Assembly: GCF_036711975.1 (NCBI RefSeq)
Contig: NC_091975.1
Location: forward strand, 2,358,501 to 2,422,500
Reading direction: 5' to 3'
Origin: Onthophagus taurus
Lineage: Eukaryota; Arthropoda; Insecta; Coleoptera; Scarabaeidae
DNA length: 64,000 bases
Shown: positions 1 through 11,200 of the stretch, in pieces
How positions within the stretch are numbered: the stretch's first letter is position 1
Layout of the letters: each line of letters begins with the position of its first letter
The notes under the pieces: model-generated
Told to the model about the DNA's origin: nothing
Seen by the model: only the letters and a program-made list of their open reading frames with translations
Database searches by the model: none
Program-made: the position numbers and the translations under genes

Positions 1-730
1 ATTTTTTTTTCAACCCCGAAATTTACCCCACTCTTTCATTTTCAGTACAATGAAGCCGAGCGTTGTCGATCGACATTACTGGACAATTCTAGCAGTGCGT
101 TTTGGCAACGACTAACACAATTTAGCTTTTTGCCACCCATTTGTCATTCATTGCTTTAGTTGGATCCTCTCGTCCAAAGCGTCCAATCCCACAATTGTTT
201 AAGAGTCCTCAATCGAATAGGAAATAGCGAATCCTCACCATTTTTTCGGGGATTATGGTTAAAAGCATTTTTTTGTGACAAACTCAATTTAGATGAATCT
301 TTTTTCAAAATCAAAATCTCTTTTTTTGTTTTATTTTAAATTATTCTTTTCGCGTTTCGGAGAATACCACCTACACATTTAAATATTGCGCATATGTAAA
401 TTTTTAATTGCCTTTCCTTTTGGCGTCGCCGCGGGAGGCACGGCTGCGAAAATAAACACGTGTCCGCCGATGGGGTTCATCGTTTAATGTCCACGCTCCG
501 TCGACGAACCAAAAACAAAGAGAAAAAAATTATTCCGCACCAAATTCAAGTGGAAAAAACGCGGCCGTATGCAAATTCGTTTCATTCAGAGAAACGTGTT
601 TAAATCGAAATATATCCAACGAAATACCTAGGTAATGAAATTTAGTTTTTTAGTCTAAATTTATCATAATGAGTTGTGATACCTTTAATAATTTTGAATT
701 AATTATTTTGTACGATTTCAGAAAATGTTA
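1..730. other. AT-rich non-coding stretch
   Basis: No open frame, RNA gene or known repeat could be supported here. A GC-richer block around 420-560 has no coding signature. It may lie in a long upstream intron of the SASH1-like gene or in intergenic DNA. Confidence 0.4.
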
Positions 731-1028
731 AAGATATGATATTAATTGCATCTTGAAGCCGAGGTTGCTTACGGCCGAGACGTTCTAATATGTTGACAAG
801 TTTCGAGTCGACATGGTATTAATTGTAGAGCCTTCGTTGCAAGCGAGATCATACAAGATGATATATTCTCTGTTCTAAGTTTAGCCGAGGTTGCTTACGG
901 CCGAGGCGTTGTAATATGTTGATAAGTTTCGAGTTGACATGATATTAATTCTTGAGCTTCGGCCGCAGCCGACCGACGATTATAATAAAGCGAGATCATG
1001 GATTTTTCAATCTAACTTTAGTCGAGGT
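731..1028. repeat. Diverged tandem repeat, left part (period about 126-137 bp)
   Basis: Copies start at about 758, 884 and 1021. Each opens with a GCCGAGGTTGCTTACGGCC-like block, followed by a block reading roughly TTGACAAGTTTCGAGTTGAC and then ATGGTATTAATTGTAGAGCC. The array continues on the far side of the LINE at 2989-3170. A diverged single copy is also recognisable near 18,673-18,720, so the family is dispersed as well as tandem. No coding potential is seen. Confidence 0.75.
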
Positions 1029-2988
1029 TAATAATAATAATAATAAACTTTATTGCCCAACAGCGCACCATATTAAGGGCAAAATACAAAAAATATACAA
1101 ATTATTACAAATTGTACATCAATATAATTACAAGTGAAATTAAAATGCATATAATACATACCTAAATAATAATACAATCAAATAAAAGAGGCAAGAAAAG
1201 AGACAGAAAATGCAATGTTTATTCTAGCCTACAACTATCGTTCATGTTCGTGATCATATGTGTTATCGGCGCCCTTTTTTTGACATTTGTTCTGCATAAA
1301 GGTGGATAAAAATACAAATGGGACCGAGAATTTATGCGCGGCACCACTATATTCACTCGCGACAACAACCACGCACAGTCGATCTCACCACACATCAACT
1401 TTTGCAAGAACGAGGCACTTTGGACCATTCTTCTATCCTGCAGAGAAAGAAGCTTGTGGCGATGCAGTAGATCTAAGTAGTTCACTCCTTTAGGCGGATA
1501 TTGACCATCCATACGATATGACAAAAATTTGAGAAATCGACGCTGGACTTTCTCAACCATTAGTTGTTGTGACGTGTAAATAGGGTACCATATTACAGAG
1601 GCATACTGGAGGCGAGAGATCACCAGAGCCATAAATAGCGTTTTCAGGGTACCAAAATCAGCAAATCGACCCATGATCCTCAGTATGAAACCCAAAGTTC
1701 TCCAAGCCTGAGAGCACATCTCCCCAATATAGGGCAAGAAAGAAAGTTCTGAGTCAAACAGCACTCCCAGATCCTTCACCGTAGAGACCCTTGTTAGAGG
1801 TATGGAAGCCGCAATATAAACTGTGTCGATTTTATTTAACTTCTTTGTAAATGATATATAAGTACATTTACTGATACTTAAAGAAAGGGCATTGAAATTG
1901 CACCACTTCTGAATAATGTCCAGGTTGTTCTGCAGCATCCTACAGTCATCCAATGATCCGACCTCCACAAAAATTTTCAAATCATCAGCATAAGCAAGCA
2001 CTGGACAGGTAAGCGAGTCTAATAAATCGTTTATATATAGAACAAATAGCAGCGGTCCCAGATTGGATCCTTGAGGAACTCCAGATGTAGGCGAGTAGCC
2101 GTCGGAATAAAATCCATTGTAAAAAACACGACATACTCTATCAGCAAGGTACGATTTCATCAAATTTAATGAATTAGAAGACATACCAAAATAGCTCAAT
2201 TTCTGTAGCAACATACTGTGATCAATGCGATCAAAGGCCTTCTGAAAATCGGTATAAACTACGTCGACTTGTCCACCAACATCCATTACCTCTGCGACGT
2301 ACTGGGTAAGACAACATAAATTAGTTATTATCGAGCGTTTAGGCACAAAACCATGTTGGTGAGGCGATACATATGATTGTGTGTGACGATAAATTGTATT
2401 AAAAATTATCTGCTCATATACCTTTGCAAAATTAGATAGAATAGCAATTGGTCTATAGTTGGTTACCAAGGACTTGTCACCTTTCTTAAATACGGGCGTG
2501 ATTCTAGCTGACTTCCATCTCTGAGGGAAAATCGAAGCAGTTATAGAGCGATTAATAATGTACATCAACGGTTTAGCTAACGCAAATCGTACATCACGTA
2601 CCAGAAAACTAGGTATTTGGTCTTCACCCGCTGTGAGTTTGAAGCTAAAACCCCTCATTACAGCAATTATCTCCTCCTCGGTTACCTGATGGATATTAAA
2701 CATTGGCAACGTGGGAACTGCGTCAGTAAAATCCCTGGAATTGTCAGAATAAACAGATGAAAAATAGGAATCGAAAGCATTGACTATATCAATCGGAATA
2801 GTATATTCATCAACAACGAAATTCCAGAAATCACTAGGATCGTGCTTTAAATTATCAGAGGCATGTTGCCAAAAGGAATTGTAAGCAGCGTCAATTTGTT
2901 CTTTTACTAGTGATCTCATTCTAATGAAGTGATCGAGATAGAACGTTTGTTTGGTAGTTCTGTACTTGTGTCTATAGTACTCTTCGGG
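1028..2988 (-). mobile_element. 5'-truncated Jockey-like non-LTR retrotransposon (LINE)
   Basis: The element lies on the minus strand. Its 3' end carries a CAATAAAG signal followed by a short TTA-repeat tail (read on + as AATAATAAT at 1028-1047), as in I/Jockey-type LINEs. The 5' end breaks off at about 2988 inside the ORF2 linker, so the endonuclease domain, ORF1 and 5' UTR are missing. Both sides are the same diverged tandem repeat, so the element inserted into that array. The target appears to have lost about 35-40 bp at the 5' junction, because the repeat resumes further along its unit than where it stopped. The intact frame suggests a fairly recent insertion. Confidence 0.88.
1219..2919 (-). 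CDS. LINE ORF2 fragment: reverse transcriptase (truncated)
   Basis: This is a 566-codon uninterrupted frame for the C-terminal part of a non-LTR ORF2. Reverse-transcriptase motifs appear in order: TPVFKKGDK and NYRPIAIL, then VVYTDFQKAFDRIDH with the first catalytic Asp, GVPQGSNLGPLLF, and the AYADDLKIF box with the catalytic Asp pair. The C-terminal thumb and tail regions follow. The frame stays open upstream of the first Met to the junction at about 2988, so this Met is internal rather than a true start. The apurinic endonuclease domain that normally precedes RT is absent. Without a promoter or endonuclease the copy is probably dead, although its RT residues look intact. Confidence 0.88.
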   Translation of the reverse strand: MRSLVKEQIDAAYNSFWQHASDNLKHDPSDFWNFVVDEYTIPIDIVNAFDSYFSSVYSDNSRDFTDAVPTLPMFNIHQVTEEEIIAVMRGFSFKLTAGEDQIPSFLVRDVRFALAKPLMYIINRSITASIFPQRWKSARITPVFKKGDKSLVTNYRPIAILSNFAKVYEQIIFNTIYRHTQSYVSPHQHGFVPKRSIITNLCCLTQYVAEVMDVGGQVDVVYTDFQKAFDRIDHSMLLQKLSYFGMSSNSLNLMKSYLADRVCRVFYNGFYSDGYSPTSGVPQGSNLGPLLFVLYINDLLDSLTCPVLAYADDLKIFVEVGSLDDCRMLQNNLDIIQKWCNFNALSLSISKCTYISFTKKLNKIDTVYIAASIPLTRVSTVKDLGVLFDSELSFLPYIGEMCSQAWRTLGFILRIMGRFADFGTLKTLFMALVISRLQYASVIWYPIYTSQQLMVEKVQRRFLKFLSYRMDGQYPPKGVNYLDLLHRHKLLSLQDRRMVQSASFLQKLMCGEIDCAWLLSRVNIVVPRINSRSHLYFYPPLCRTNVKKRAPITHMITNMNDSCRLE

Positions 2989-3170
2989 TTAACATGGTTT
3001 TAATTGTAGAGCCTCGACCGCAAGCCACCGCGGCTTAATCAGAAAAAATCATGGATTTTTCAATGTAACTTTAGCCGAAGTTGCTTGTAGTTACAATATG
3101 TTGACAAATTTCAGGTTAACATGGTATTAATTGTAGAATCTCGGTAGCAGGCGACCTTGGCTTTTTATTT
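2989..3170. repeat. Diverged tandem repeat, right part
   Basis: This continues the 126-137 bp array interrupted by the LINE. The first unit resumes at a GGGTTAACATGG block, skipping the GCTTACGGCCGAG part. The next unit starts at about 3074 and fades out near 3170. Confidence 0.7.
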
Positions 3171-5758
3171 TATACCGAATTAGTATTCCTATAGCGGTAC
3201 AATTCTCATCATATCTAATAGAACGAAAAGAAAACTCTCTGTGGGGTCTTAAGAGACGTGATAATTTAAAGAAAACCTATTCCTAACAATTTCCTCAAAA
3301 AAGACCTTATTGCAAATACCCTCAAATGGGGGTTGATCAAATATTGGGTGAAACAGCGGTTGGCGAACTGAAGGGGCGAAATGTAATGTAATTGTTATTT
3401 ATAAAAGGAAACCGAGTGCTGCTGGGTCGCTGGGGAAATTAAAACTTTCTGCATACGACCGAAGGTTTCTCTCGCGAGCTGTACTGAGTTTCATCTAATG
3501 ATATTTACCGCTAATGTGGAATAGAGTTAGTTATAAATGCTCTTTCAAGATGGAAGAATCATTTTTACCATTTATTTTTTTTTTGTAATATTTTTTTTAT
3601 TTATTAATTCTATTAACTTTTTTTTTGAGAATTAAAAAATAGCTAAATCAGTTTTTAATCCACTTAAAATGTATAGATTTTTTTGAAGCGGGCTTAATAC
3701 TATAACAATATTTTATTAAATTATTTGGTGATGTTGAGCGCCATTTACACCATACAAATGGTACGGCATCAATTGGGATGCAGGTATTAAGCTCTATCGA
3801 CCGGACATGGTTCAATATTTAATTTATTACGTCTCCTTGAATTAATCACCACGCCTAATAGCGCTCTCCTAGCCAATAATAATCAATTTCGTCACGCAAT
3901 TCGAAGGAAATTTGGTTGAATAGCCCCAGATTGATTAACGACGGAACTTTTTGACTGAAATTATTTAATCTAGTACAATTTAATCTGAACGGAAGATAAA
4001 ATGTCCTTCATAGATAAAAGGATTAGGAACTAAATTCGAGAATCGCAACCCAATTAGCCAAAAACTTCTTATCTCTCCAACCGAAATAAATCTTATAGGG
4101 GTCACGAATAATACTCGTTGAGGAGAATTTTTCTTCTTCGCCCGTCAACTTGTTGCTAGAACATCAATTTACTAGAATTAGAATTTTTTTTTGTTGATAT
4201 AAAGTGGTACAAATGGTTTTGATTCGAATCGATTTGGAATTCCCCGTCATTCAAACGTTGTAAGAGCATTAACGAACGAGCTGTAATCAATTCCGCATTA
4301 GGCAAACACGCGAATCGAGTAGGAGAGACGTAGGACGCGTTCTGCGGCGTCTGCAGCTCACCGAGTAATCTCATTACGTGGAGACTTTATCCACTTGAGG
4401 AAATGCCACAGTTTCGACTACCATAGTTGATTTAAATGACAAATTGTAATTTCTCTTAATAATAATTTTTCTTTTCTTCATTCAAACAAGTTTTCTTAAA
4501 CTTTGTGATTATTCTAGAGTCCATTCAAAACTTAATGCATCTATGGGTATTCGAATAGAAAAGAGGTTGTAGGGGGTCGGAAATCGATTGGGTTTTTGAG
4601 AGAGGTTGCAAGACCAAGAATGGTCCGGCGGCGGGCGTCGAAGGCGTCAGAACCCCGGGTCGTAAAGATTTCCCTGGGCCGCGATTTTTCCCACCGTACT
4701 TTATTACTTTGGAGCGTCGGCGTCGGCTCCTTGACTCGTGCACGTTCAATTATTGACCCGCCCGGAACCGCACCACACCGGAAATAAAAACCACCGACAA
4801 AAACGGACCGCATTACAATCAAACTTTGTGACCCCCATGGTCTCATAAAATAACCAACTTTTCGCCCCCCAAGGAAGAAAACTAAAAACCATAACAATTT
4901 CATTATAATTTTTAATCGATTTTTATGTACTTAAAAATAAACGTTAAAATAGTTTTTTGGGAATCATCGTGTTCCAAACCTATTTTTCAAGATTAAGCTT
5001 CTGGTGAGGTGCGATAAGACTTCAACTTCCCGCTTCGACTTCGATAAAGCACCATAAAATACGGATAACAATAAATAAAACACAAATACAGTTTTTATTT
5101 TTGTGTATTTTAACATTTTTAAAAGTTTATTGTAAAAGAAAAACTTTTTTAGGTTTAAATTGTTGAAGTCAATACAAAGTTTATCGAATCAGCTAAGGAT
5201 CCCTGAGATTCCAAGAGTTTTCCGAGAGGGGGGTTTGGAGTTTTCGCATAAAGCCGAGAAGCGATCGAGCGATTGAGGAGGGTTGGAGAAGAGGGAGGAA
5301 GCCGTCATGTCCGCGATTAAGATCTCCCTTTGCACCTGGCGCGGTGTCGTCATCGTCCAGGACCGCGTCCAGGAGTGGGAGTTGTTTCGAGGGCGCGATC
5401 TAATTGAATTTTAAAGCAGCGTCGCGCCGGTACGGTCCTGGATGCAGATGGCCCGTGCAATTTAATCGAATTTAATAGTGAATGAGCGGCCGTAACCGGA
5501 TAGTCCCGGTGGAACGCGCAGCTCGAGGACTTGGTGTAGCGTGTCCGGCGAAGCCCCACCCGACAGTAAAAGAACGAAAAACCTACCCGACGACAACGAC
5601 GTGTTTTCTTTAGGACAAAAACCATCTGTTTTAATTGCCTTAGGCAGGTGTCTCCTTGGATTTTCCGCAAGGATTAGAATTAAAATGTCAGAGTTTAACG
5701 TTAAGATTGAATTTTTTAACATCTTAGATTCTTGTAATTATAACATAGTGTTTGTTCC
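3171..5758. other. Non-coding stretch with GC-rich blocks
   Basis: No supported gene. GC-rich islands at about 4590-4840 and 5230-5560 sit in AT-rich sequence. They contain overlapping short frames on both strands with no recognisable domains, so I treat those frames as chance. Confidence 0.4.
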
Positions 5759-6053
5759 AACTCTAGTATCAGTTCTAATTGTTATTCAGCGTCAGATTGT
5801 TGTATATTCTCGTTGTACTAAAACTAGAACTAACACTAGACCTAGAACCAGAAAGTTTCGGGTTTAGCCGTGCGTCTGAAGACGCTAGCACGTTTTACAC
5901 TAGCACTGTTACTATGTGGAACTAGCACTATACATAGAACTAGAAACTTTTGGGTTTAGCCGTGTGTCTTCAGAGGCACGGCGAATGTTTCTAGTTCTAG
6001 GTCTAATGTTAGTTCTAGTTTTAGCTGTTATTCAGCGCTGTTTGACTGTATTA
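5759..6053. repeat. Dispersed repeat with inverted arms (copy A)
   Basis: A 32-nt arm at about 5823-5854 (ACTAGAACTAACACTAGACC...) is matched by a nearly perfect inverted arm at 5988-6019. Between and around them lie GGGTTTAGCCGTG and TTATTCAGCG blocks, each present twice. Shorter pieces of the same family occur at 18,795-18,857 and 21,155-21,250. No open frame is seen. It may be the end or the body of a non-autonomous DNA element, but the class is not identified. Confidence 0.6.
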
Positions 6054-8262
6054 ATTTAAGCAAAAGAAAACTTAATTCATTTTTTCCAAACAATGTAAAT
6101 GATAGATGACTCCATCTTTGTTATTTCTTCCTTGGCGTGCTATATCAGCAATTATACATATAGTTCGTTTTTTTTCTATAATACTTGTCAATGTAAATTT
6201 TTTAGGGTTTCTGTTGGTATTATCTAGGACCCTTATAAAATTTATGTTGTTTTCCTGATTTTTAGTAACATTTTCAGTAACTAAATAGTTGAGGTTAAAA
6301 CACTAATAAATTTTTAGATAAATACGATTTTAACGAAGTACATATTTGTTGTAAAAGAGTGCTACAAAGTAATTAAATAAAACAAAATACCTTTTCTAGG
6401 TAAATAAATGGCAAATAAACACCCCATAACATTTTTTATGCACGTTTTCTTTTTGAATAACGAAAGCTCAAACGTCATTGTGACATATTAATTTCAACAA
6501 CATGTTCTAACAAAACTCCCTGTTAATTTTGCCAACTTTACAACAATTTGACAGGTATTATAGAAAAAAAAATGAACTATACTTTATCTCAAAAACAACT
6601 TTGTACTTCTTGTGTTCAGACATCTTTTCTAAGGTTGTAAAGATGACAGACAAAGTTACATCCTCTCGACTCAGTATAGCCAAAAATTGTTAAATTTGCC
6701 ACTCAATATTTGATATTAAGAATTTTCATCGACTCGATTCGTTGAATTTTTCCATAATATCGCAGTGGCTGTTTCCCCGGATATACTCAATACAACTAAC
6801 GATGAAATAAATAAATTTATATCAAATATTTGTTCAGTTTCGCTTGATAAAATCAGTTTATATTGACTTCATTTGGATGACTCGTCACATCCCAACTTAC
6901 ACATTAATATTAAATTAGTTTTTGCAAGTGAATTTAAATCATAAATCAAATATATTATCTATCGATAATCAAAAAAAAATACATATGAAAAGGACGAAAA
7001 AAACCACCCTCTTTTTTCTGCTTAGTTGATATTATCGCTGTGACCATCATGAATCCCACAATGGAATATAAATCAAAAGTTGTCGTCTGTCGAAACGTAT
7101 TCGAGAGTTTAGGTCCGTCCAATTATCGTTCCCGAGTGCCCAGGAGCCTTATCTGCCTCTTTTGCACCCCCCGTTTTGGGGTCTCGCAGCCCTATTAGCA
7201 TGCGGACCTTGTCCCTTGACAATTATACCCTCTTTCCGCATGGAGATAGCCCCCTAAAATTTACCGTTGGAACTCTCCCCCTTCTTGCAACGTTCCGAAA
7301 CGTTGAAACTAAAAGTCGAGAAAAAAAAATACTCGATGGCCATTGTCCTGCACAACTTCAGTTAAAACTTCGAAAGCCGACCGTTTTTCCAGGTTCCAAG
7401 AACCGCTTCTGTTTTTGTGAACGCCCCATTGGACCGGAAGGCGACCGGCAACTTCGCGATTTCACGAGTAATTGCGCGGTTTTGATGAAAAGGGGGTGTT
7501 TTCTTTGAGAGGACTTCAAAGTTCTTCAGCTACTTTACGTTTCGAAATCGTCTCTTTAAAGATCGTTATTTGAAATCGTTTTATATCAAATAAGTATTTT
7601 ATGGTACTTAGTAATGTATTTATTACTAAAAATTAATTTTGATTCATTTCTTGTAAGTCATTGCCAATTTGCACGACATCTGGTGAAAACGATATCGAGG
7701 TTTCAACGTACACGCTGCGGGCGCAAATGCACCGATAATAGGGGACAACTTCGTTACAGTTAATGGAAGTCGGTGATTCAGGGTGCCCATTACGATAAAT
7801 TTCTTGCTGTGCGCCCTTATGGCCGATAAATTCCGCGATGGTGGTGCCAAAGGAAACACACTCCGTGGAAAAATCACGCCTTGAAGTACGGTTCGACCGT
7901 GAGATGGCAGCAAATAGCCGATCGGTTGTATTCCGTTGGCGTACCGTGCAATTTTCGTGTTTTCTCTGTGCGGAAAATTTAAGGTTTCTCAGTATCGATT
8001 TGAGAATAACCATCGAAATGAGTTGGAGTTAATAACTTAAGATTTTCTGGATTTATTGACTCGGTAAAGAGATATTATTTTACTTGCAAATTTTGGCGAA
8101 GGCGCCTCGAAACGGGTAGTTTACGGTAATTCGTCTTTTGCGGCAGCTTTCGAAAAGCGGAAAATGTAATAAGAAATAAACTCTTTAAAATTTCTCTTAA
8201 AAGATTATCATAAATTTACCAAATCTAATTTTATTAACTTATTCATATTTTATTTGTTGCAG
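6054..8262. other. Non-coding stretch
   Basis: No supported gene. GC-richer blocks at about 7100-7500 and 7640-8000 contain unconvincing overlapping frames on both strands. The stretch ends in the polypyrimidine tract and AG of the candidate microexon acceptor at 8261-8262. Confidence 0.4.
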
Positions 8263-8292
8263 GTATGTAAAGAGATCCAAATTAATAATTCG
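8263..8292 (+). CDS. Candidate 30-nt microexon of the SASH1-like gene
   Basis: A strong acceptor (T-rich tract, TTGTTGCAG) at 8261-8262 and a strong donor (GTAAGTTTTT) at 8293 enclose exactly 30 nt. These read VCKEIQINNS in phase 0 to phase 0. The next supported exon at 15,851 also starts in phase 0, so splicing keeps the frame and gives ...INNS-DGERGYLEGL. Human SASH1 has upstream coding sequence at this point, just before its QYADYY region. I infer that this is an internal coding exon of the same gene; no ATG-bearing first exon was found in the window. It could be a chance splice-site pair. Confidence 0.5.
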
Positions 8293-11200
8293 GTAAGTTT
8301 TTAAGATGATAATTTTCTAAAGGATAGCTTGGGAAATGCGGAAATAGGAGATAGTATGTGGGGGGCGTCAACGACCCGCAGAACGACGTTTCCTGCGGCA
8401 TATCCTCGACGCAGAGCCGTATTCTGGGTTTTGCAAACCCACACCGGTGTGGATCCCAGTTCGATTACGCGTTCACGTGTCGAGTTGGTGCAATAAATTA
8501 CGCCACGATACATTTGCCGTTCGCGATTCGCTCCGGATCCCGGATTATTAGATCGAAACCGGAATCCAGACTTATTGGTCGGAATGAACTCGGATTTGGT
8601 GTTGTCCCCTTTCAAGTACAGTCTAAAATTTTCAGTTTTAAGTTCGTGAAAAAGTAGCATTGGGGAGTCGACCACAGCGCCACCGCTTCGTCGTACTCAA
8701 CGCCCCCCCGATAATAAATGGGCGTAATTTCTGCTCGGGACGAGTTCATGCATGCTAAACTCGGACGCCAGAGGCGCTCTACTCGGAGATTGTTATCGCT
8801 ACCCCCGTACAAATGTCCAAACATTTCGGGGTGCGACGCCGACGCCCGGAAGACACACGATCCTCGGGGCGACTTGATTAACAGTCTCTTTTAGAGAAGT
8901 AAAAAATTTTTCTTCGTTCAGATTTTCCTGGAAAACAAAGACTGTGTCATTCACCGCGTTTCCAATTGAAGGCTTCCTCGTCGTCTTCCATTATGAAAGT
9001 GCACGCGTCGGCAGCGCCGCGACTACGTCCACTCGACGAGCGTCGCGGCGCTCAAGTGGAGCTCAGACTACCAGGTACATATCCGGCAGCCACTGACGAG
9101 AGAGATTGTTGCTCCGGCACTGAGAGCGCAACATTTAAGCACCGTCTCGAGTGTTAACCTGCAGTTTGACCGCTCGAGGGCGCCGGCGTCGATGTCGTTT
9201 TTTCATATCGCGATTTTTTCCGTACCCAAGCAATTTTTCAATAATACCCTAAAAAAAATAATAAAGAAATGCATTATTACGATATCGCATTGATCGGAAA
9301 TTGAAAACAATTTGTTGTGAAAGCAAAAGCAAATTGAGAGTTGAGTGTTGTGGTGTGGTCGTGTGAATCGAGCAGTTCTTGTATTCAGCGGAATCGAATC
9401 GCCTAGAGCTTCGGTAAACACTGGCCTACACTGCAAATTCGCGGTCCATTTTAATAGGAACGCTCCGGGCTCATTATAATTGGAAGGGTTGGGGTAATAA
9501 TGGCGAGTAATCGAATGCTATACATGCCGCTGTCCTCAGGTTAAACAGAAATTGGTTAGGAATTGTGACGAAAAATTCGAAATTATTGATTGTTTGTTAA
9601 TTTATACTTTTATATTTCATCTTCTTCCTATTGAAGTCACATCTTTGACAGAAAAAAAACTCGCTAACAATATTTAGTATCCATTCTTGAAGCAAAACAT
9701 ATCGATAAATAAGTACCTAATAATGGAGAGACTGAAACACACAAGTAATACAAAAAAGAGACTATGTATTAGTAATAAAGCAATTGAAAGACCAGAAAAA
9801 GTCCATAGAGAAAGGAGAGAGGTTGGGCAAAAAGTAGAAAGAGATTGGTAATACACAAAACTGATTGCACAAAGAATGAAGAGACCACAAAAGAGTTAGG
9901 CAACAAGGAGGGAGGCTAGACAGAATGTTGGGTAACTGGAGAAAGACTGGTAATGATGAAAGAAGCTGGAGAGATCATAAAATGGCTGGGTAACAAAGAG
10001 TGAGGCTGGATAGAAAGGATAAGACTGGATACAAGAAAGATGCAGTACTAAGACTGAAAAGACCTGAAAGAAGTTACGCAAATGGGAAAGAGACTAAGCA
10101 CGAAGGTTTGAGGCTGGAAAGATACTGATAATAAAAGAATAATACTGTACAAAGAAGGACTAGTAATAAAAGAAAAAACTAGTAATAGAAGAATGAAGCT
10201 ATACAAATATTGGAGAAATCAGAAGGAGATTAGGCAAAAAAAAAGGAGACTTGAAAAAAAAATGTAAGACAAAAGAAAGACTGGAAATAGAATATTTAAA
10301 ATTCTGGATACAACAGAATAAAATCTTTGATTGAAATTTGAATGAATCTTAAAATAACACGTTCTAAAAGTGTTTACGTACAAACAAATGGGAGTAGTAA
10401 ATAAACGGCAAAGAGAGAGGCTGTCATCTTGGTTTAAGGAGGGCCATAAAACACTCGGCTTACAATCTAATGCAGTTCTGGTGTAATTAAATTCATTAAA
10501 ACCGAACGCAGCACTTCCGAACTTTGCCAAAAGAGAGAAACTTGGTAATTAATTAGTTCCAAACTGCGTTCTGGGTCATTCTACGTCGCTGGCTCGCGTG
10601 AATCGTCCTTACGTCAAGTCGGAAATGGGACGAAAAGAACCAATTTAAACATTAAATCATCGCCGAAAATGGACAAAAAAACAGTTTAAATTGGGTCGCA
10701 ATAGTAAATTGTTTTTGGTGGGCCGAAATGTTTGTGTTCGGACGAGCGATACGGCAGCAAGCAAATGGACGCGGCAAAAAGGCAATTTTTCGGACTAATC
10801 AAAGCTCGACCGGCGCCTCATTAAAATTGCTAATTTTCATTTCGGACGCGTGGACGGGTGAGAGTGCGAGGAAGAACGCGTCAAAAGAATCGGAAATCAA
10901 CGCGCGCTCCAACCAATTTGCATGTCAAAGTTGTGCCCCGGTTCGCGTTTCAATTTCAAAAACACCACGCAAAGAACACAAAAAAATACGAACTCACAAC
11001 TGTGGGAGCTTGTATTTATTATTATTTTCAAAGTAGTATCTCATTCATCCTTTTTAGATTAAAACGATTATTTATTTAGTTGTTATTTATTTAGTTCTCG
11101 AGGCGTCGAGAAGGAGCTCGAGAGGAGTATTAATCTTCATTTTTGAGGAGAGAAATTTAGCTACAATGTGGTGGGTTTCTTTAGGGACAAAAATCGCCCG

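Noticed and set aside
8994-9076. Possible first exon reading MKVHASAAPRLRPLDERR before a GT
   Set aside because: It would end in phase 1, while the next supported exon starts in phase 0. It also lies downstream of the better microexon and its donor is weak.
9674-10530. Minus-strand Ser/Phe/Leu-rich frames
   Set aside because: They are by-products of the purine-rich quasi-repeat on the other strand.
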